From assembly GCF_008315115.2 (NCBI RefSeq), contig NC_050182.1, positions 26,094,156 through 26,158,155 on the forward strand: a stretch of 64,000 nt of DNA, written 5' to 3'. The DNA comes from Sander lucioperca (Eukaryota; Chordata; Actinopteri; Perciformes; Percidae). This document shows, in pieces, positions 13,980 through 55,504 of this stretch. The notes under the pieces were generated by a model, which saw only the letters and a list, made by a program, of their open reading frames with translations, was not told the origin of the DNA and did not search any database. Position numbers and translations under genes: made by a program. How positions within the stretch are numbered: the stretch's first letter is position 1; every line of letters begins with the position of its first letter.

Positions 13980-14481
13980 GTCCACTGATTGGCCCAAAGT
14001 TTCCCCGGCACCGCCCTCAGCTCAGCGGATCCGCCCTTCCAGCGCTCCGCTCAGCCTGTTGCTGCCAAACCAGCTGGCATTTTCAATTGATATCCTGTTA
14101 ACGACCTTTAATCTCAGGTTTAGTAGGCCTATCTTTTATTACTTTTCAGGAAAGACATCAAGAGTTCAAAGCCACCATGCGGGCTACGGAGAAACTCCCA
14201 AGAACGTTTCCCTGTGGAAGTGCACACCTCCCACTCTTCAGCCTGTGATTTAACCTGTTTTTTTGTGGGGGGGTGGGGGGGTTGAGCGACTTTAATCAGT
14301 TTACCTTAATGCATCAGGCGAAACTGCAGCAGCACATAACGTAGACGTTTGTTCATGAGTTGTTGAAGCTTGCTTGGGGAAGTTTTTCACCGAGCTCCCC
14401 TCTCGGCCGGGTCTCCTCACCTGATTTGCACGCCACTCCCCGCCGGTGCAGAGCCTCTCCGCGGCCCCCGCAGCCGCCAGG
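13980..14481 (+). promoter_or_regulatory. efna4: probable efna4 promoter and 5' UTR region
   Basis: The 500 bp before the start codon become GC- and CpG-richer than the flanks. They include an inverted CCAAT box (GATTGGCCC near 13987), a GC-rich stretch at about 14005-14055 and a second CpG-rich stretch at 14390-14480 that leads into the ATG. No TATA box is convincing. The transcription start cannot be placed. The assignment rests on position upstream of exon 1 and on composition only. Confidence 0.4.
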
Positions 14482-43847
<29,366 letters not shown>

Positions 43848-44345
43848 CTTCCTTGTCCCTCTTCACCGCTGCGCTGACCTCACGCCCGGTTTCCCCCGGA
43901 CCGGGAGATATTACTCAGACTTTCAAGTACACAATGCAGTCTACGCTCAGACAGTGAATGACATAATGCAATCTATGCTAAGCTACTGTATATGACAGAT
44001 ATTACCTTGTGGCTGGTTTACCTGTCAAATTCCAGAAAGAATCAGTGTGTCTGATCCAGAACGGGGCCACAGTGACTCAGGGACCGAGAAGCCGAATCTC
44101 AGTGATTCATTTCTTTGTTATTTTCTTCAGAATATTACACATAGAGCAAGGCTGAATCATAAGACTCATATCCCACTGCCAGAAGAACAATGAGTCTGTC
44201 AGGAATTGTTCCAACCAAGTTTTCTCACTTTTTCATTTCTGTTTCTCGTTCCGTTTCTCATTTTCTACTCATTGTGTTTTTGTGTATTTACGAAAAACTG
44301 CCTTCTGTTTAAAAAGTGGCCAAATAAACATGTACTACTGTACCG
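43848..44345 (+). other. efna4: efna4 3' UTR with probable poly(A) signal
   Basis: An AATAAA at 44323-44328 sits about 480 bp after the stop codon and is the best candidate for the end of the transcript. Further AATAAA hexamers at 44464-44469 and 44691-44696 could extend it. No polyadenylation site can be proved from sequence. Confidence 0.5.
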
Positions 44346-47300
44346 AGTGGCTCAGGTTGGAGGTCAATCAGTTAGCTGGTGACTTTTTTCTGTACATGGT
44401 TAGACATAAGTTACTGACACATTTTTAGTCTTGTCAAACTTTTTTAACTAATTAGATTTCGGAAATAAAGTAGTTTTAGGAGGAAATGGGGAATGTTCTG
44501 GAATAGTCAAGCAGGGCTGCTGCGCCCCCTACTGGGATTATACTGGTTTAACTGGAGTTGGACTGGGTTGGCCATAAACTCAGAAACTGGACATTTAGAT
44601 TGTGGTGCTGTTTGGTAATAATGGGACCTGAGTTTGTCCTCTGATTGGACCCCCTGTTGTTCTGCCTCCCCACGCCTCTCTCTGCTTCAGAATAAAGCAC
44701 TGAACAGAGGGGTTTATGGGTAAACCGAGAGCATCAGCTCGCCTCACTCCACTGAACATGCTGCGGACCACTGAGGAGGCTGATTGGTCGATGCTTCTGG
44801 TGACCAACCAGGTGTGCAGATATGCACACAAGCTTTTTGTTCCTTTTGTTGTCCTTTTTTTAAGCAGGATCCTTGATTTTAGGTTTTACTGGATAGTTAA
44901 TATATTCTGCAAAATGAGATATATTAACTGCATAATTCAATATTTTGGTAAGAACTGATCTCTGATATTTAAGTGCAAAAATACTTATTTGGCATACACA
45001 AACAATGATTTATATTCTGGATGTCTATATGTATGGACTGGAATTTTCAATATGCTCTGCTACAATTTAGTTAAATGATTTGATTTGATTTTTAATTTTT
45101 TCTTTGGCCAAATAGTATTTTAAAGAAATTGCTGTAATTGAATGTCATAGATTAAGACAAAATATCATGATGAATAAACAATTCATTTTTTTTTTTAATT
45201 GAAATTAGACATAATGTAGGTGTGTATTTTTCATTGAAATTAAGTTTTATATATTTATAGTTACATAATTATTCCCCCACAGAATTTGAGTGACTTGAGC
45301 TCGGAAAAATTAAATAATTGTTTAATTAATTAAACAGTTTATTACATCTTAAAAGAAAACTACATTGTTGGCACTTGTTATATTTTTCCTCATGCTGTTA
45401 ATCACACCAGTCATGCCATTTGTTTTTTTATGTTAATTTTCTAAATGGGTGATAAAACTGCAGTTTGAAGATGTGTTAAATGTTTTTAGTGATGCAGACT
45501 TTTTCAATCATGTACAAGCAGGAATTAGTTTTGATTGTTCTGCTTTCACATTTTAGTGAAGAATGTAGCTTCTTCTGTGAAGAGCCAACTGCAATCTGAG
45601 CCCTTCTTTTTTTTTTTACGCGGCAGGACAACAAAAATAAATACGATTGCATTTAAACACTTCCAGTCGATCGTCATTTAACTTTTGAAAGTATTGATGT
45701 TTTATGTAACCGAATGTCTCTGTACCAACACACACACACACACACAACTCTTATTTGCGGAACACACACATCCAGTGTAATACACATGGGTGTGGAGATA
45801 AGGAGACATCAGGGACTTGAAATGACCTTGTGGTGCAAGATGCCATTGTAATGTGAGTAACTTAGAGAATATTGAGCTGAGTTTGTATCTATGGGCAGCC
45901 AAAGCCTGATAAAACTCCAATAGACTCCCGGCATTAATAGACCCTAAAGCATTATTGCCAATACATCAACCTTAAAGTAATTGTATTTATTTACAGTAAA
46001 CACAGAACTGAGGTAGAAAATGGAGCAAGAGGACATTTTTTTGCTTTTTAAATGTAAAAGTGTACATCCTGATAAGGTTTAAAATGCATTTTTCATGTAT
46101 GTAAGGCAATAACCTCTTGTGAAGCCAGAAAGGCAATTTCCTGGATAATAGGGCTAATGCGTCTATTTCATGGTGTATGATCTCTTCTGATGACATGTTT
46201 TTCAGTGTTGAGGCATGCTATGAGCTGACTTTGATTTTTGACCTTCACTGAGACATTTTCAAAGCCCATGTTTTCATTCTTTTTTCCATTGTGAATGATG
46301 AAGTAAGCGTACTGAAATCAGCGAAAAGTGTGGGGGGGATACTTTTAGACCAATGTTAAAGGAAAATGACTTAAAAAGCAGCAGCAATAAAGTGAGCCTG
46401 TGTCCACTTCCATTTTAGGTGTGTAAAAACTGTATGGCAGAAACATGCACAACCCAAAGCTTTTATGTAATAGTGTGATATCGAGTTTGTTGTATCTTTG
46501 ATTCCAGACGATGCTTGAACAGTCAAACGTTTATTATATGTTCTGAATTTCTTTGAACTTGACAATGTTGATGTTTTGAAGACGCCTGCTGTGCGTCAAT
46601 GTACTAAAGCTGGAAGTGAACTCGCCCTCGAAAATAAAACTTCGTAATTACGGACAGATGTTGCTATATACATTTAGGAGATCATGAAAATCCCACGTCA
46701 AAGCTTCCTCCGAAGCTTTCTGGGGCGACTGTGATCATAAACAATTTCTGGGACGACAAATTTAGTTTTTAATTATCTGTCTGACTAAAAATAAAACAAT
46801 CCTTCATGCATATCCATATTGCCGATCTCCTTTTCCACCAATGACACTGTAATTACACTGTATCAAATTTTAACAGCAGGTTCTTCCTTTCCACAAGTTA
46901 GCCTATATTTACTTGGACCTCGGCTGAATATTTAAGGCTTGGATTGCCGGTGTTGATTACATCTTCAGAAATACAAAACTCTGACTATTAAAAGAAGCAA
47001 ACAATGCTTATATTTTACTTTAATAAAGAGAGAGAGAGGTGTGGGGGTGGATTGTTTAAGGGCACACTCACATGTCAACATATTTTAAGGGTTATGAAAA
47101 ATAAATTATTATATATTATTAAATTAAATTTTGAATGCATAGGTAGATTTTGGTCTGGTAGTTTTAAATCACTGCAGGGTACTGTAACATGTTTCTCTTT
47201 TCTTTTTAGTGGTCCGCTGAGAGAAGTTGTCATGGACACATGTTCACGAGCCTCTCCTTAAATATCGGAAGGATGTTTTTCACAGTTAAGAGTTTCTTAA

Positions 47301-48509
47301 GATGTAATCAACACATTGATCAGTAGTGACATTGTGAATCCTGAACTGTGTATTTCAACAAGGTGAACTGAGGTGACGGCATCCGGGCATCCCTGCTGCA
47401 GGAAGTGTCCTTCTGAAAACTTAAGAAAATGAATGACTCAAGGTCCTTGAGAAAAATGTCTTTCAACATTTTGAATTCATTTGTTGCCTTTTTATTTTTG
47501 TTTTATTGAAGTCACAGCATCCACAATCCTTTGGGAAGTGAAGTGATATGAGGCCAAGCTGGCTTTCTTTGGGCATTCTCTCCTTAGAAGCTTTCATCGT
47601 GTACATTTTAGCAAAAAACATGCACGGATTGTGAAGAATATGAAGCAACCAGCACTAAAACTGTCTCTTAAATGTCTTATTCCAGACTAGCAAAATCTAG
47701 TTAAGATGCTGTATTTTTGTTAAATTGAGTCATTCAAGAGATTTCTTAAACTTTGGCTGTTGTTTTGTCTGTTTTCACCAAGATATTATGTTAATGATGG
47801 GCAGAGCCAGTTCGAGATTTCAAAGGTGTGAAAACTTAAGCTCCAGTGATCTTTCCAGCTCACTAATCTAATATTTAGTTGTCATTTCTGCCCATAACAT
47901 GTGTCAACTTCTAAAACCTTTTTGCATCAGGAAATCACAGTTTGAAATCTCCTGACCTCTCACTCTCACAGCTCTGGACAAAAAACATTTTCTAGCATGA
48001 GGAAGCAGAAGCTCTGAGAACAGGAAAAAGTGTTTTTTTCTGTTGGGTGCCATTGCTTCCGACATATCTGTAAGCAGCATTGAGTGTTATTTACTCAAGG
48101 TAATGTCTCAGCTGTGTGTGCTGGATTATATAGTTCTGCAAAAAAAGAGCTCTTAACAGTAACAAGATCAAGGACAAGGATGTTAAAATCTCCACCAATT
48201 GGCAAAATGTCACTTGACATCTCTTGCACATATTGCGTCTACTTTTTCAATACTTTATAATCAGATACAGCATATGATTCCCAGAGTGAATATTTGACCC
48301 TTCATGCAGTGGAGAGTAAAAGACTGGCTTAATATGTTAAATCTGTGAAGCAGACCTTCCACATAAATGCCTTTAGAGTCTTCAGAATTCAGTTCAGTTT
48401 TTTTATTATTCTGGGAGTTTTCACTTCACTTGTTTTAGTTTTAGTTTAAGTAACGCATTTAGAAATATGGCCCTCACAGCTGATCAATATACCAAACTTT
48501 ATAATATAT

Positions 48510-48665
48510 AAAAGTGTTATTTGCCAAGTACATTTACACATACAAGGAATGTGTCCTCTACATTTAACCCATCCTAACTAATTAGGAGCAGTGGGCAGTC
48601 ATGGTCCAGCGCCCGGGGGCCAACTCCAGTTGTAATGCCAGTGCCTACATCAAGAGCAAATGGCA
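48510..48665 (+). mobile_element. SINE/retroposon-like fragment
   Basis: The phrases GTGTCCTCTACATTTAACCC and GGAGCAGTGGGCAGTCATGG, then CAGCGCCCGGGGGCCAACTC, follow the order of a dispersed fish repeat I recognise. The (TA)n tract begins some 40 bp downstream. Ends and duplications are not resolved. The call is from memory. Confidence 0.45.
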
Positions 48666-48703
48666 GGACTTCCCTAGCATGCATGTCTTTATGGTGGGAG
48701 CAC

Positions 48704-48706
<3 letters not shown>

Positions 48707-48771
<65 letters not shown>
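48707..48771. repeat. (TA)n microsatellite
   Basis: About 65 bp of pure TA, followed by a short AG run. Confidence 0.97.
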
Positions 48772-48780
<9 letters not shown>

Positions 48781-49296
48781 GGAAGTAAAACAGCAGTAGC
48801 TGTGCAACCACAATTGTAGAAAAAAGAGAATTGAAGTGTTTGTAGTCTTTGCACAGATGCAGACAGCCTCAAGCTTTAAAGCTGTAGTAAGGTAATTATT
48901 CATTTGTTAAGTAATTATGACAGATTATGATGTGATTATGATGATTAAATTATTATTATTGCTAGTTTAAAAGTTTGACTCTGATAATAACACTACACAG
49001 CCCAATACTTCCCACAAAAAATCACATATTTTTAAATATTATATATTAAATATTCAAATTGCAAATTCTAAATATCACCAAAAATAATTTGAAGAAAAGA
49101 GTTTATAATTGAAATAACACATTTGCATTAACACATTCATTACTGAAGCTTCCACATCACAACACACCCAGATTTGGGAAATTAAATTTATTTTAATGCT
49201 ATTCAAATTTGATTATATTAAATATTATTATATTAGTGGTTTACTAATGCATTATTTACTATAAGAGTTCTGTTAGAAGCATCAAAAACAACACAT

Positions 49297-49649
49297 CAGT
49301 GGTGTAGTCTACGTGATACGCAGGTATACACAGTATACCCACTAAGAAAGGATTTCCATATACCCACTTAAAAATGCCCAATGACACGCAACAACATACT
49401 TTCCATTAAATATATATTTTGAATTGTCATCTGTGTTTTTCTTAGGCAAAATAAAGGTATTTCCACCATAAATTGGTGCATAAAAGTGTATCTGAATACA
49501 GGAAATTAAGTCGTTGATGCTCAAAACTTCCCTGGGGAGGACACCCAGACCCCCCACTATGATATGGCCCACCCTCCCCCAAAGGCAGATTCTGGCCAAT
49601 ATATACAGTACAGTATACCCACTACATTACATTAGACTACACCACACTG
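49297..49649. mobile_element. hAT-type MITE with 8-bp target duplication
   Basis: The left end CAGTGGTGTAGTCTACG and right end TAGACTACACCACACTG form inverted repeats with a 2-nt length difference. The 353-bp body is flanked by a perfect 8-bp direct repeat, CAACACAT, at 49289-49296 and 49650-49657. An 8-bp duplication and a CAG(T)G start are hallmarks of hAT elements. There is no transposase frame. Confidence 0.88.
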
Positions 49650-52155
49650 CAACACATGGTTCCCAATGAGTTTTCATGTGTTATTGAATATATCGTATGT
49701 GTGAAACTTTGGGTTGCAAAAGCCTCTGATGATTATTATTGAATAATTATGCAGTGTTGATGAATCTGTGTGTTATTTAAATTCCAGGTTATGAATACTA
49801 GTCGGGGCTTTTACAATACTTCCTTTTCGGATGTAAGCAGAGTTTGTTTGTTCTAAATAAAATCTAAACGAACCGTGTCTGCTTGGCTGTAGCTACATGT
49901 GTCAGGTAGCCAATAACAGTGCAATTATTTCTACTGTGTGCTCACAAAGCAGGCACTTCCAGCGTGTCACGCAAACTGTGATGAATGTGGATGAACCAGA
50001 ATATGACAAACGAGGTGAAAACACATTAGCTGTTTTGACGTTAGGCTCGCTTGTCAATAGCTACGTCAACAAATGTGCAAAACCTTTTTGTGAATGTGTT
50101 CTTATTCAAATCCATTAATTTCACATGTTGTGCATACACAGAAATCCAAGGATGCTCTGAAAAACATTGCAAACACTAACTTTTAATACTAAAAAAGATG
50201 AACAAGATGTCACATGAAAGAGGTAAACATACATCAAAATAATTTAATGCCTGATTTTGGATATTTTACATTGATTCATACATTAAATTGGCCTCAGAAA
50301 AGTCACTTTCTGGATGCAGCCCTAATCTTCAAAAACAGGAATCAGTTAACATTGGCCGGGCGTTTCTAGTGTTAAACACCTCTCATCTTTCAAAACACCT
50401 TGCACCATGTTTAAGTTACGGCTGTTGAGTGCAAATAAGCTCCAGTTGAGTTGAGCTGAGCAGATCTGTTTTCAGTGTGCTGGTTGAAGCTTCACAGACC
50501 CATGGCCCTTTACATTAAAGTGAGCTCCCTGTGTGAAAGGCATTTCTAAATGCATCCCATGTGTGCCGTACAGGCAGGGGGTCTTGGTTCTGCGTACTGG
50601 ACTGCGAGCTGTGACAAAGTTAGGATTATGAGACTGGCTTTTATTTTAACACACCAAAACCAGACACAAACGAGCTAAAGTCAGTCACACTTCACATGGC
50701 AGTAAAGCAAAGCAGCCTCCTTCCTCCTTCCTTCCTTTCTTTCTCCCTTACTTTCATCCACTTTTAATGTGTGACACTTTGATAGTGAACATCCTTTTTC
50801 TAGTGTTCTGGTCTGTTGGCTTTACATTCAGATGGGTTGATAATTTGCATAGACTCAAAGGTCTCCCTTCTCTCCTGATGCTTTCTGACAACGGAGTGTC
50901 TATTCATCCTCTGTGTTAAGCATCCCTCCTAGGACATCGCCTGAATTGCTGTCTCATGCTGCTCCAAGTCTCGTTTAACACTGCAAGAAGTGCTGAGGAA
51001 TTGGATTAGAAACATATTCCTTTAGAAAAAAGCATTGCAGTCATCAAGGCAGACTTGCATCTGAGGGTCTGAAATGGATAGTTCACTCCGATTTCAAAGC
51101 CTGTCGCTTGTTTTTGTAAGTCACACCAAGTCAAGCTGAGTCCATATCACAGACACTGCTAGCTCTGTAGATACTGTTACAGTGGCATCGGACTGGAAGG
51201 GAAAAGGTGATTATACATATATAGTATACAGGGCCCTTGTGTGAGGAAGGCCCACAAAGATACTAAAATGAACAGCCATTGATGTGGGGAGGGGTCCATA
51301 AAGAGAATGCTTATGTACAGGGTCCAGAATTTTGTGCTACGCCCCTGTCTGTTATAGTCCCACATAGGAGATTTGGAGAAACACACTAGGGTGTTTCAGC
51401 AGAGTAACAAGGAATTATGGTCCTAATAATGAGGAGGTAACTCTGATCAGCCCAGTTCCTTTAATCCTCACATCACCTTTAGCGGCTGCTGTGATCATAC
51501 TGCCACCAGCACACCTAAAATATGCCATTGGAGAACCAATAAAGTTTTAATATATGCACAGGAGGGAAAAGAAATAGCCACTTGTTTTTATTTCTGCTTG
51601 TTCCATTTGGTGATGACACAAAAGTTGCTGTATCTGAGTGTTTTGTTTGCAGTTTTGTAGATTTCAAACAGACCCTTTCAAAAGCACAGGAGTGTGAAAT
51701 TTAAAAAAAAAAAAAAAAAAGATATTCATAAATATGCAGTTGAGGGCCACACACAAAAAAAGTATTTTAGTCCAGAATACTTTTAGGCACCTCAATACCC
51801 ATATCCTCCCTCTATGTCACCAAAGACGTTTTTAAAAAAAGATTCTGTCTTCCTAGTCAAAATCAAAACATCATTTTGAAATTCACAAGGAGGACTGAAC
51901 AAGAATCCAGAGTTATAAGGCAGTGAGGAAGGAAGTGGTGTGATGACTACAGTAGATAGTTGGCAAATACAGCAGTGAAGCCAAAACAGACATGAAGGAT
52001 GAAACAGGCAAGTGAAAGTGATGGAGTGACAACTGAAAGAGGATGAAGATGGAACTGCGGAAGACAATGGAACAAAAGGACAAAGGTTATCAACTTTAGA
52101 GATATCATACTGTCAAAATAAATTTACCATCCATAGTATCCCTGTAGTGCAAATG

Positions 52156-53240
52156 CAGTGGTGGAAGATCTTTACTGCATGTTACTGCAGTAGCTGGTTT
52201 AGGTGCACTGTTAAAGCGTAACTCTCGCCAAAATGCAACCTAGGGTCTTTTTGTGAATGTAGCCGAGTCAAACTTTCGTTTAAAAGCATAATTAGGACGG
52301 AAGCGCCACTTTTAAGATTGACTGTATTTTCGTTTTCGGTCAAATGGCCTTTTGAATGGGAGTGCTAGGGGCACTACTATGATCACATCAAAATCGCTAT
52401 TTTGCTCGAAAGTATCACCAGGGGCTCTACACATGAACTCGAGCATTGAGAACATTGTTTGTGTACCCAGAGTTTACTAAAAAGAAAGGTTTTGAACAAC
52501 TCACTTTAGCAGTTGGTTTTTCCACTCGCCGCCATCTTGCCAGTCAAAAAGTGGCAACGTAACAGGGAGGAGAGTAAAGATGGAAAGCTCCTAAAGCTTA
52601 GTTCCATATAAATGCACGGATAATTCGTTGTTCTGTCGTTAGTGAAAAACAATATTAACCTTGTAGTTGAAAAAGGAGCCTCATATAACAATGAGATTTC
52701 CTCCTATGGAGTCTGTTCATTCACATTCATTGGCAAAATCACAAGATAAATCTGGGGGGTCCGGATGTGATTAATGAGGTAGGTAAAAAAAAAAAAAAAT
52801 ACAAAGTTCTGCTAGACAAATCCTTTTTCATTTTTTGGATTTGTATCTTATCTTATCTTTGAAATGAACTATTGGATAATTCTACTTCTTTGGATGTTAA
52901 ACAGTTATTTAAATTAAACAACATGAAAGGTTTAGTTGGGAAATTGCTTTTTGAGTGAACCTGCGAATATCTCAAAGATCTGAAATATGACAAGGGGCCC
53001 AAAGCACAGTTAGGGGACACAAGTCAGAAAGTTCGAACCACTAGTTTATTCTGTGTGTTTATATTGTGTTTTATATAAGATACAATCTTAAACTAAAAGT
53101 AATTGTAGTGGACTAAAAAGTAGACACTCTCTTAAATGTAGTAAAGAAGTATAAAGTAATATTAACTAGAAATACTCAAGTATTGTACTTAAGTATTGTA
53201 CTTGAACAGTATTTGAGTAGATAAGTACTTTCCACAACTA
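52156..53240. mobile_element. probable repeat complex with hAT-like ends
   Basis: CAGTGGTGGAAG at 52156 and GTACTTTCCACAACTA near 53226-53241 resemble opposite ends of a fish hAT MITE family with internal phrases such as GTACTTAAGTATTGTACTTG (seen at about 53183-53205). Between them, from about 52210 to 52790, lies a different repeat-like sequence starting GTTAAAGCGTAACTCTCGCC, perhaps a nested insertion. Boundaries and nesting are uncertain. Confidence 0.35.
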
Positions 53241-53689
53241 AGCAAATTAACTGCAAGTGATAGGCCTATACTCCGAGAAAAACTATAGGCCACTATAAAA
53301 GCAATGTATTATAAACAAAGTAACATTGTAGGTGGATATAACAATAAAAATACATTGCAGCAATATTACAGACAGAGGATGTTGAGAAACTGGAACAATA
53401 TGACGTTAGTTTATTCATTTATAAATATTTAAAAATCTGATATTTATATAGGCCTATATACTTTGCAAGTAGGACAAAGTTTGAGTCACACACGGGGGTC
53501 CACCTCACACACACATTCTCTAGGAGTAGCATTTTCTTCCACACAATTTCATCATTCCAGACAGTGTCCCGGTGTTTTTACTAGCATCACATTTCTGCTG
53601 TGATTATGAAGCCTCTGTTCATTGTCTTTTTTATTACAGTTATTATTAATAAATCAAGCAAGCCGTGAAGCCCAGGCAGATAAGTTAGG

Positions 53690-53890
53690 GGGTACGGAGG
53701 AGGGGGCGGGCTGGAGGTGGTAATTGCTGGTGTAACAGTGTGTGCTTCCCCGCGGTGGCCTCGTAAGCGACCCGCTTTATTAGATCGGCCGGTATCGATC
53801 CTCGCTGCGCGGCGTTGACTAATCTCCAGGCGGGGAGAGAGAGAGAGCGCGGATCGATGAGCGTGGATTCAATCATGTCTGGAAACAGAG
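53690..53890. promoter_or_regulatory. isolated CpG-rich block, function unknown
   Basis: About 200 bp of GC- and CpG-rich sequence with many TCGAT/ATCG motifs stands alone in AT-rich intergenic DNA, about 0.8 kb beyond the flad1 stop codon. A minus-strand frame of 63 codons crosses it without stops, but it lacks good splice sites and I recognise no protein. It could be a conserved enhancer, an alternative promoter or an unrecognised exon. Confidence 0.3.
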
Positions 53891-54319
53891 AAGGTAATTT
53901 ATTGTAATCACGTGTGCTAAATGCAAAAAAAGTGAGAACAACGCGCCCGTGAGGTGCTCAAAGAGAACTGCAGCATCAAGGTGGAGGCTTTCAGTTAGTT
54001 TTCAGTTACATAAGCTGCACTCTTCAAATATGGATATTCAGTGAGACGCAGATCTGTCAATATGAGCCGGTTGGTTGACCTTCAGTTCATGCTGCTGCAC
54101 ACCGCAAAACCTGATTTTCTCACGTTGACAGAAAACCATTTCACATTATTTACTAATACATTTTGATAGAGGCTGTCTTTCTTGTTCTTATTGGATTTAG
54201 ACATGGATTCATGAATAAGATACATTAAGAGCAAAATTTAAAGTCCAGTACGCTGCAGTCTGTATGCGAGACTCTTAAAATAGTAACATGACAATGGAAA
54301 AGATGACACAGATTGATGT

Positions 54320-54325
54320 TTTATT
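54320..54325 (-). other. flad1: candidate flad1 poly(A) signal
   Basis: AATAAA on the minus strand, about 330 bp past the flad1 stop. If used, the 3' UTR would contain the whole 54375-54499 repeat as (UG)n. Confidence 0.35.
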
Positions 54326-54373
54326 CAACAGCAGAGAGCAATTACTTTAGCCTGAAACTCACGTGTAAACAAA

Positions 54374-54502
<129 letters not shown>

Positions 54503-54655
54503 TAGCAATCTTATTCTGCTGATATTCCACAAACCTTTTTTTTTTTTTAAATGTCTATGTTTCATTTTCAGTTGTATATGTGTGTAGGGGTTGACCCAAG
54601 ATCTGAAATCCGGGCTCCGTCAGCAACAGGTCACACGTTGAGAAGTGAGACTACA

Positions 54656-54791
54656 TTAGGCACGGGAGTTTCGCTCCTCTTCTTCGTTCTCCAGGAGGTA
54701 GGCCGGCTTGTATCGCGTCACCCCCCTCTCATCCACCATCTGGAGGGAAGTGTTTCGACAGGTGTTGTCCATACTGCCCAGTGAAGTGTAT
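54656..54791 (-). CDS. flad1: flad1 last coding exon
   Basis: After CGACCTGCAG the frame finishes G456 and reads YTSLGSMDNTCRNTSLQ, then a short linker, YKPAYLLENEEEERNSRA and TAA at 54658-54656. The YTSLG motif belongs to the FAD synthase domain. Confidence 0.95.
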
Positions 54792-55436
54792 CTGCAGGTC
54801 GACAGAGACGTTTAGGACCACGAATTCTGCACTTCAGCTGTGATGTTGTGAATAATGGATGATACAGAAAGTGTTAAAGATTGCATATATTCTTACCCTT
54901 TATCATAGAGAATACAGTAGGGCACATGTAACATCCTCAAGAACGACCAGATGTCATGATATGTCCAGTCCTGTGGAGTGTTGGATGACATCGCATTTAA
55001 TTAGTTTGTGATCGTTTCATGATTAGCTCAATCACTCATCCTCTGTGGATCCCTTTGAGATGCACTCATGTGATGAAGGGTTACATAAATGACCGTACAA
55101 TGAGACAACTGGTGTGCTTGCTGTCACAGTATAACCGTTAAGTCATTTCAAAAGGACTTTTTTAAATACATTAGCAAATCTATTATACAGCAAAACATCT
55201 ATTTCTCAGTAAGCCTGAGCAGATGAAAGAGCAGAAACATCAGAGGTAGCTGCCTACAAAAGATGGACTTTATGATAAAAAGATCATAAAAACCTGCACA
55301 ATGTATTTCAATCCAGCACAACAGACCAGCAATAACTTCTATTAAGTGAAGCTTCTGATGTTAAATCTTTGTGTCACCGAGGTTTTTATTCACTGGATTA
55401 CTGGATAGCATTATATTGTACAAGTGTACCTTGTAT

Positions 55437-55504
<68 letters not shown>

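Larger units (their letters stand above)
44346..54300. other. intergenic region between convergent efna4 and flad1
   Basis: No gene recognised on either strand. Mostly AT-rich single-copy-looking DNA. Contains a SINE-like fragment (48510-48665), a (TA)n tract, an intact-looking hAT MITE (49297-49649), a probable composite of repeats at 52156-53240 and a CpG-rich block at 53690-53890. A stretch around 51070-51400 with short phrases typical of dispersed fish repeats could not be assigned. Confidence 0.6.

Noticed and set aside
53685..53876. Minus-strand 63-codon frame in the CpG-rich block as a true exon
   Set aside because: No adequate acceptor/donor pair and no recognised protein; left as a possible regulatory block.
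53856..53892. Plus-strand ATG followed by a GTAATT donor-like site, as a first exon of a new gene
   Set aside because: Only a dozen codons and a weak donor; no downstream exon recognised before the opposing flad1 gene.
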